Source: Nautiliaceae bacterium
Lineage (GTDB): Bacteria > Campylobacterota > Campylobacteria > Campylobacterales > Nautiliaceae
DNA: 9,302 bases
Direction of reading: 5' to 3'
Assembly (NCBI GenBank): GCA_027008345.1
Contig: JALTBU010000052.1
Span: 1-9,302, forward strand
Under the pieces are notes generated by a model. It did not search any database and had not been told where the DNA came from. It saw only the letters and a program-made list of their open reading frames with translations. Shown here in pieces: positions 5,766-9,302 of the stretch; the stretch's first letter is position 1, and each line of letters starts with the position of its first letter. Position numbers and translations under genes: made by a program.

Positions 5766-7208
5766 ATGACAGCAAAAGAATTTTTGCAAGAATGCAGAGA
5801 TAATGAAATAGAATTCGTAGATTTTAGATTTACAGATATAAAAGGTACATGGCATCATGTAACATATGATATTGAAGCGCTTGATGAAGAAGTTTTAACA
5901 AACGGACTTCCGTTTGATGGTAGTTCAATTCCGGCATGGCAACCGATTAATGATTCAGATATGCTTCTTAAACCTGATTTTGAAATTGGAACTCATTTTA
6001 TTGATCCATTCACAGCAGATCCTACAATGGTAGTATTTTGTGATGTTTATAATACAGATGGAACCCCATATGAAAAATGTCCAAGAAGCATCGCTAAAAA
6101 AGCGCTTAAATATCTTGAAGAGAGTGGAATTGGTGATGTTGCATATTTCGGACCTGAAAATGAATTTTTCGTATTTGATAATGTAATCATTAAAGATGAA
6201 ATAAATTCACAATGTTATGAGGTAGACAGTAGTGAAGGTGTATGGAATGATTATGCAGAATGGGGAGATGAGCTTAATATTGGTCACAGACCAAGAACAA
6301 AAGGCGGATACTTTCCAGTAGCTCCAATTGACAGTATGGTTGATCTAAGAGCAGAAATGGTAAAAGTTTTAAAAGAAGTGGGTCTTAAAACATTTGTGGT
6401 TCACCACGAAGTTGCTCAGGCTCAGGGTGAAATCGGTGTTAGATTCGGAACACTTGTAGAAGCAGCTGATAATGTTCAAAAACTTAAATATGTTATAAAA
6501 ATGGTAGCTCATCTAAATGGTAAAACTGCTACATTTATGCCAAAACCTCTTTATGGTGATAATGGAAATGGAATGCATGTTCACCAATCAATATGGAAAA
6601 ACGGTAAAAACTTATTCTATGATCCAAACGGTTACGCGAATTTGAGCGATATAGCTAAAAAATATATTGCTGGTGTATTTGCTCATGCTGATGCTGTGGC
6701 TGCATTTACAGATGCATCTATGAATTCATATAAAAGACTTCAACCTGGATTTGAAGCTCCAAATATTTTAGCATACAGCGCAAAAAACAGAAGTGCAAGT
6801 TGTAGAATTCCTTTTGGTGCAGGTGAAAAATCAGTAAGAACAGAATTCAGATTTCCTGACAGTTCATCAAATCCTTATCTTGCATTTACTGTAATGCTTC
6901 TTGCAGGGCTTGATGGAATCAAAAATAATCTTGAAATTTATGAAGCGGCAAGAGAGCCTCTTGATGAAGATTTATTTGAATTAAGTCTTGATGAAATTAA
7001 ACAAAGAGGAATCAAAACTCTTCCTGCAACATTAAGAGAAGCAATTTATGCAGTAGAAGACGAATTAAAAAATCCAAACAGTTTCTTAAAAGCCGTTATG
7101 AGCGATGATTTTATCAAAACATATATCGATTACAAATATGAAACAGAAATTATTCCTGTGGAAGGAAGACCTCATCCGTATGAGTTTGTTACAACTTACT
7201 CATGCTAA
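5766..7208 (+). CDS. glnA: Glutamine synthetase, type I
   Basis: Makes glutamine from glutamate, ammonia and ATP; cytoplasmic dodecamer in this family. The 480-residue length is normal. Visible family motifs: DGSSIPAW in the N-terminal beta-grasp domain, the metal-site ENEFFVF, the ATP/metal loop GNGMHVHQS with His271 and His273, NRSASCRIP, and the FRFPDSSSNPYLAF segment. The start at ATG 5766 is fixed by AAAGGAG (5754-5760) 5 nt upstream; an upstream in-frame extension would run through the promoter. The usual adenylylation tyrosine (E. coli Tyr397, in NLYDLP) is Phe404 here, in DLFELS, so control by GlnE-type AMP transfer appears impossible. This matches what is known for Helicobacter pylori GlnA. 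It has its own extended -10 promoter and is divergent from pabC. A 50-bp gap separates it from the diguanylate cyclase gene. Confidence 0.97.
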   Translation: MTAKEFLQECRDNEIEFVDFRFTDIKGTWHHVTYDIEALDEEVLTNGLPFDGSSIPAWQPINDSDMLLKPDFEIGTHFIDPFTADPTMVVFCDVYNTDGTPYEKCPRSIAKKALKYLEESGIGDVAYFGPENEFFVFDNVIIKDEINSQCYEVDSSEGVWNDYAEWGDELNIGHRPRTKGGYFPVAPIDSMVDLRAEMVKVLKEVGLKTFVVHHEVAQAQGEIGVRFGTLVEAADNVQKLKYVIKMVAHLNGKTATFMPKPLYGDNGNGMHVHQSIWKNGKNLFYDPNGYANLSDIAKKYIAGVFAHADAVAAFTDASMNSYKRLQPGFEAPNILAYSAKNRSASCRIPFGAGEKSVRTEFRFPDSSSNPYLAFTVMLLAGLDGIKNNLEIYEAAREPLDEDLFELSLDEIKQRGIKTLPATLREAIYAVEDELKNPNSFLKAVMSDDFIKTYIDYKYETEIIPVEGRPHPYEFVTTYSC

Positions 7209-7229
7209 TTTTTTCTTTTTTTCCTTTTT

Positions 7230-7238
7230 TGTTATAAT
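7230..7238 (+). promoter_or_regulatory. Extended -10 promoter of the diguanylate cyclase gene
   Basis: TGTTATAAT is identical to the glnA extended -10 box and is likewise preceded by T-rich tracts (7209-7230) rather than a -35. It lies 20 bp before the TTG start. The T-rich run directly after the glnA stop lacks a hairpin, so readthrough from glnA is also possible. Confidence 0.55.
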
Positions 7239-7258
7239 CGAAATAAAAAAGGTGTTAT

Positions 7259-8464
7259 TTGTTAAAGATTTTATTAATAGAAGATAATAAAACCTATCAA
7301 AAAGCAATTGAGAAATTTATTTCAAAAGAAATTCTATTTGTAGAATTTAAAATAATCGATACTTTTGAAAAATTACAAAAAGAAGAAATAGAGTTATATG
7401 ATATAGCTATATGCGATTATATACTTCCAGATACCAAAAATGACGAACATATCGAATACCTTCTAAATCATTATATAAATACAATTGTCCTTACGAAATA
7501 TCATGATGATAATATTAGAGAAAAATATATTGATTTGGTCTTAGACTATATTTATAAAGATGATGTTAATACATTTAGATATTTAACTCAGCTTGTTAAA
7601 AGATATAATAAAAACAAAAATAAGAATGTATTAGTTGTAGATGATTCAAAAGTAATAAGAAAAAAAATATCAAAATATTTAAAACTTTTTAATTTAGAAG
7701 TTTTAGAAGCTGAAAATGGAAAAGAAGCAAAAGCTATTTTAGAACTTATTGATAATGTTTCTCTTATAATCACAGATATTGTTATGCCTATAATGGATGG
7801 TTTTGATTTAATTAAAAGTATAAGAAAAAATAAATCTTTTGAAGAGTTGCCTATTCTTGGAATTTCAGGTTTAAATAACAACAATGAAACAATTAAAATT
7901 TTAAAATATGGTGCTAATGATTTAATTAAAAAACCGGTTTTAAAAGAAGAGTTGTTAATTAGGGTTGGGAATTTGTTAAATCTTTATGATTTTATAAATC
8001 AGTATAAGCAAAAATCAGAAATAGATCCTTTAACAAAAGCATATAATAGAAATATACTTGAAAGCAAAATTGATTCTCTTTTTCATATATATGATAAAAA
8101 AGCAATTGCAATGCTTGATATAGATTTTTTCAAAAAAATAAATGATACTTATGGTCATCAGGTAGGTGATGAAGTTTTAAAATATTTTGCAAATCATATT
8201 AAAGAAAATATACGTAAAAATGATTTTTTAATCAGATATGGAGGTGAAGAATTTTTGGTATTTATGCCAAATACTTCAAAAGAAGAAGCTTATATTGTTT
8301 TATACAAAATAAAAAATTCTTTAAAAGATATTAATGGTATAAAATTTACTTTTTCAGCAGGAATTGCAGATGAGGGAGAAACACTTGCAGAAATGATAAA
8401 AATAGCTGATAAAAGACTTTACAAAGCAAAAAATGAAGGAAGAAACAGAATAATTTTTAAGTAG
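7259..8464 (+). CDS. REC-REC-GGDEF response regulator, diguanylate cyclase
   Basis: A soluble PleD-like signalling protein of 401 residues, expected to make cyclic di-GMP from two GTP when phosphorylated. Receiver 1 (residues 1-115) has acidic pair Glu8/Asp9, phospho-acceptor Asp53, Thr79 and Lys100. Receiver 2 (122-240) has Asp128/Asp129, Asp173, Ser203 and Lys225-Pro226. Both therefore look competent for phosphorylation. The GGDEF domain (254-401) has DIDFFKKIND, an intact GGEEF (328-332), and RKND (319-322) exactly five residues upstream, the RxxD inhibitory site for product feedback. The start is TTG 7259: AAAGG at 7248-7252 lies 6 nt upstream, and the first residues LKILLIEDN begin the receiver fold. 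There is no partner histidine kinase in the window. Its end overlaps pabB by 8 bp tail-to-tail. Confidence 0.93.
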   Translation: MLKILLIEDNKTYQKAIEKFISKEILFVEFKIIDTFEKLQKEEIELYDIAICDYILPDTKNDEHIEYLLNHYINTIVLTKYHDDNIREKYIDLVLDYIYKDDVNTFRYLTQLVKRYNKNKNKNVLVVDDSKVIRKKISKYLKLFNLEVLEAENGKEAKAILELIDNVSLIITDIVMPIMDGFDLIKSIRKNKSFEELPILGISGLNNNNETIKILKYGANDLIKKPVLKEELLIRVGNLLNLYDFINQYKQKSEIDPLTKAYNRNILESKIDSLFHIYDKKAIAMLDIDFFKKINDTYGHQVGDEVLKYFANHIKENIRKNDFLIRYGGEEFLVFMPNTSKEEAYIVLYKIKNSLKDINGIKFTFSAGIADEGETLAEMIKIADKRLYKAKNEGRNRIIFK

Positions 8465-9302
8465 GGATATAAACTTTATTAATCATCTCTTTATATTCTT
8501 CATAAACATTACTGTCTATTGTAATGCCTCCCCCGCTTTTATATGTGAATGTGTGAATGTGTGGATAAGTGGATGAGTTTTGAATGTTTAATTTTGAATT
8601 ATTTATAAATTTTCCATTTTGCATTTTAAAATGTTCATTTTCAATGTATCTTATTATTACTGCACTGTCAAGGAATGTTTTTTCATCTGTAATACCGAAT
8701 ATACCTGTATAATATCCTCTGTTATAGCCTTCAACTTTTTTTATGATTTCAACAGTTTTTTTCTTTGGTGTGCCTGTTACAGAGCCTGCGGGTAGGAGTT
8801 TTAAAATTAAATCAAGCCAATTTTTACTCCAGTTGTTTGGTAAATCTGATTCAATTTCACTGCTTACTTGTAAAAGTTCTTTATCTCCTGCTTGTATTTT
8901 ATCAACAAATCTGAATTTATTTACTTTTACATTTTTTCCAATAATTCCAAGATCGTTTCTTAGTAAATCAACAACCATTGTATGTTCGGCCATTTCTTTT
9001 ATATTGGATAAAATTTTTTCTTTTGCATTTGGGATATTTGCATCAATTGTCCCTTTCATCGGGTATGTGAAAATTTTATTATTTTCTATTTTTACAAATC
9101 TCTCTGGTGAGAAACATACAAACTTGTCTTTAAATAAAAGTTTAAAAGGTGCTTTTGCAATATTATAAATTTCTAAAAGTGATAAATTAGTTTCTATTTT
9201 TGTCGGAAATGTTAAATTTAAAAGATATGTGTTTCCTTTTTTTATTTCTTCAATTACTTCATTAAATGCTTTTTTATATTTTTCAAAAGAGATTGGATGT
9301 TT
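8457..9302 (-). CDS. pabB: Aminodeoxychorismate synthase component I, 5' end beyond the window
   Basis: Converts chorismate, with ammonia from a PabA-type glutaminase, to 4-amino-4-deoxychorismate for folate synthesis. The frame is open from the right edge to the stop (281 residues seen); an internal ATG at 9059 is not the start because family sequence such as GNTYLLNLTFPT and FSPERFVKI lies upstream of it. Chorismate-enzyme motifs: PMKGTID, in which the lysine marks PabB (anthranilate synthase has alanine there), then VVDLLRNDLG, then PAGSVTGTPKKKTVEII, and finally YKSGGGITIDS. Between VIIRYIENEHF and YKSGGG lies a peptide of roughly 25-30 extra residues (NGKFINNSKLNIQNSS and onward), encoded by two tandem repeat arrays. 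The family normally has a short beta-turn here. The gene points towards pabC but is separated from it by glnA and the cyclase. Confidence 0.92.
   Translation of the reverse strand, partial: KHPISFEKYKKAFNEVIEEIKKGNTYLLNLTFPTKIETNLSLLEIYNIAKAPFKLLFKDKFVCFSPERFVKIENNKIFTYPMKGTIDANIPNAKEKILSNIKEMAEHTMVVDLLRNDLGIIGKNVKVNKFRFVDKIQAGDKELLQVSSEIESDLPNNWSKNWLDLILKLLPAGSVTGTPKKKTVEIIKKVEGYNRGYYTGIFGITDEKTFLDSAVIIRYIENEHFKMQNGKFINNSKLNIQNSSTYPHIHTFTYKSGGGITIDSNVYEEYKEMINKVYIPT
8544..8575. repeat. Octamer array inside pabB: four TGTGAATG units
   Basis: Four contiguous 8-bp units on the plus strand: units 1 and 2 are exactly TGTGAATG, unit 3 is TGTGGATA and unit 4 AGTGGATG. On the minus strand they encode SSTYPHIHTFT, just ahead of the conserved YKSGGG motif of PabB. 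Unit length is 8 rather than the 7 seen in pabC. Confidence 0.8.
8578..8626. repeat. AT-rich degenerate heptamer array inside pabB
   Basis: Seven phased 7-bp blocks follow the octamer array almost directly. Blocks 1 and 3 are exactly TTTTGAA, block 2 is TGTTTAA and block 4 TTATTTA; the last two, TCCATTT and TGCATTT, resemble each other. The encoded PabB peptide is MQNGKFINNSKLNIQN, unusually rich in Asn, Lys and Ile. Degeneracy plus AT-rich background makes the outer blocks less certain than the first four. Confidence 0.55.

Noticed and set aside
7209..7230. T-rich run after glnA as a rho-independent terminator
   Set aside because: No GC-containing hairpin precedes it; the T-tracts are better explained as the upstream part of the next promoter, as at glnA itself.
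7600..7625. A-rich Asn/Lys linker between the two receivers as another repeat array
   Set aside because: It is ordinary AT-rich codon usage for an Asn-Lys linker; no unit of fixed length keeps phase.
7588..7884. 98-codon minus-strand open frame
   Set aside because: It is antisense to the second receiver domain of the diguanylate cyclase; AT-rich sequence gives such open frames by chance.
8544..8626. CRISPR-like or transposon-derived repeat
   Set aside because: Units are 7-8 bp with no spacers, no terminal inverted repeats, no transposase and no target duplications visible.
9057..9059. ATG at 9059 as the start of pabB
   Set aside because: The frame stays open for 81 more codons to the edge with clear PabB sequence, and the ATG is the Met within the PMKGT motif.
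8743..9168. 141-codon open frame on the plus strand
   Set aside because: It is entirely antisense to pabB, whose motifs are continuous through the region; the plus-strand product has no recognisable features.

Overview
The window is low in G+C (roughly 30% by eye), very tightly packed, and reads as a chromosomal segment of a Campylobacterota (epsilonproteobacterial) organism, possibly one of the deep-branching Nautiliales. The basis is protein character (a short PabC, a PabB of the 'PMKGT' type, a GlnA lacking the adenylylation tyrosine, a PepF–small protein–UvrD gene cluster) and promoters that consist mainly of an extended TGnTATAAT -10 box behind T-tracts with weak -35 boxes. The genus is inference only.

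Layout from left to right: (1) a UvrD/PcrA-family DNA helicase on the minus strand, cut by the left edge; (2) a divergent 97-bp control region with a perfect 16-bp palindrome; (3) a LysR-family regulator on the plus strand; (4) a minus-strand operon read pabC -> pepF -> a small SspB-like protein, with a 12-bp gap and then a 23-bp overlap; the last gene runs 11 bp into the end of lysR; (5) a 91-bp divergent region between pabC and glnA with a near-perfect 19-bp palindrome; (6) glnA (glutamine synthetase) followed 50 bp later by a REC-REC-GGDEF diguanylate cyclase with a TTG start, both plus strand; (7) pabB on the minus strand, overlapping the cyclase tail-to-tail by 8 bp and cut by the right edge. 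There is no gene-free stretch above 100 bp, and I see no tRNA, rRNA, CRISPR array, insertion sequence or convincing hairpin terminator.

Functionally, pabB and pabC supply the two chemical steps from chorismate to p-aminobenzoate for folate, and glnA makes the glutamine whose amide nitrogen that pathway consumes. pepF and the SspB-like protein are both plausibly proteolysis genes. The cyclase links a phosphorelay to c-di-GMP.

The most unusual signal is a set of short phased tandem repeats, with 7- or 8-bp units, lying inside the reading frames of pabC (three arrays) and pabB (two adjoining arrays) and nowhere else that I could see. They are translated as extra loop peptides next to conserved active-site elements. 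Their unit sizes are not multiples of three, so a single unit gain or loss would break the gene. Two of the pabC arrays are inverted copies of the same unit and could pair in the mRNA.
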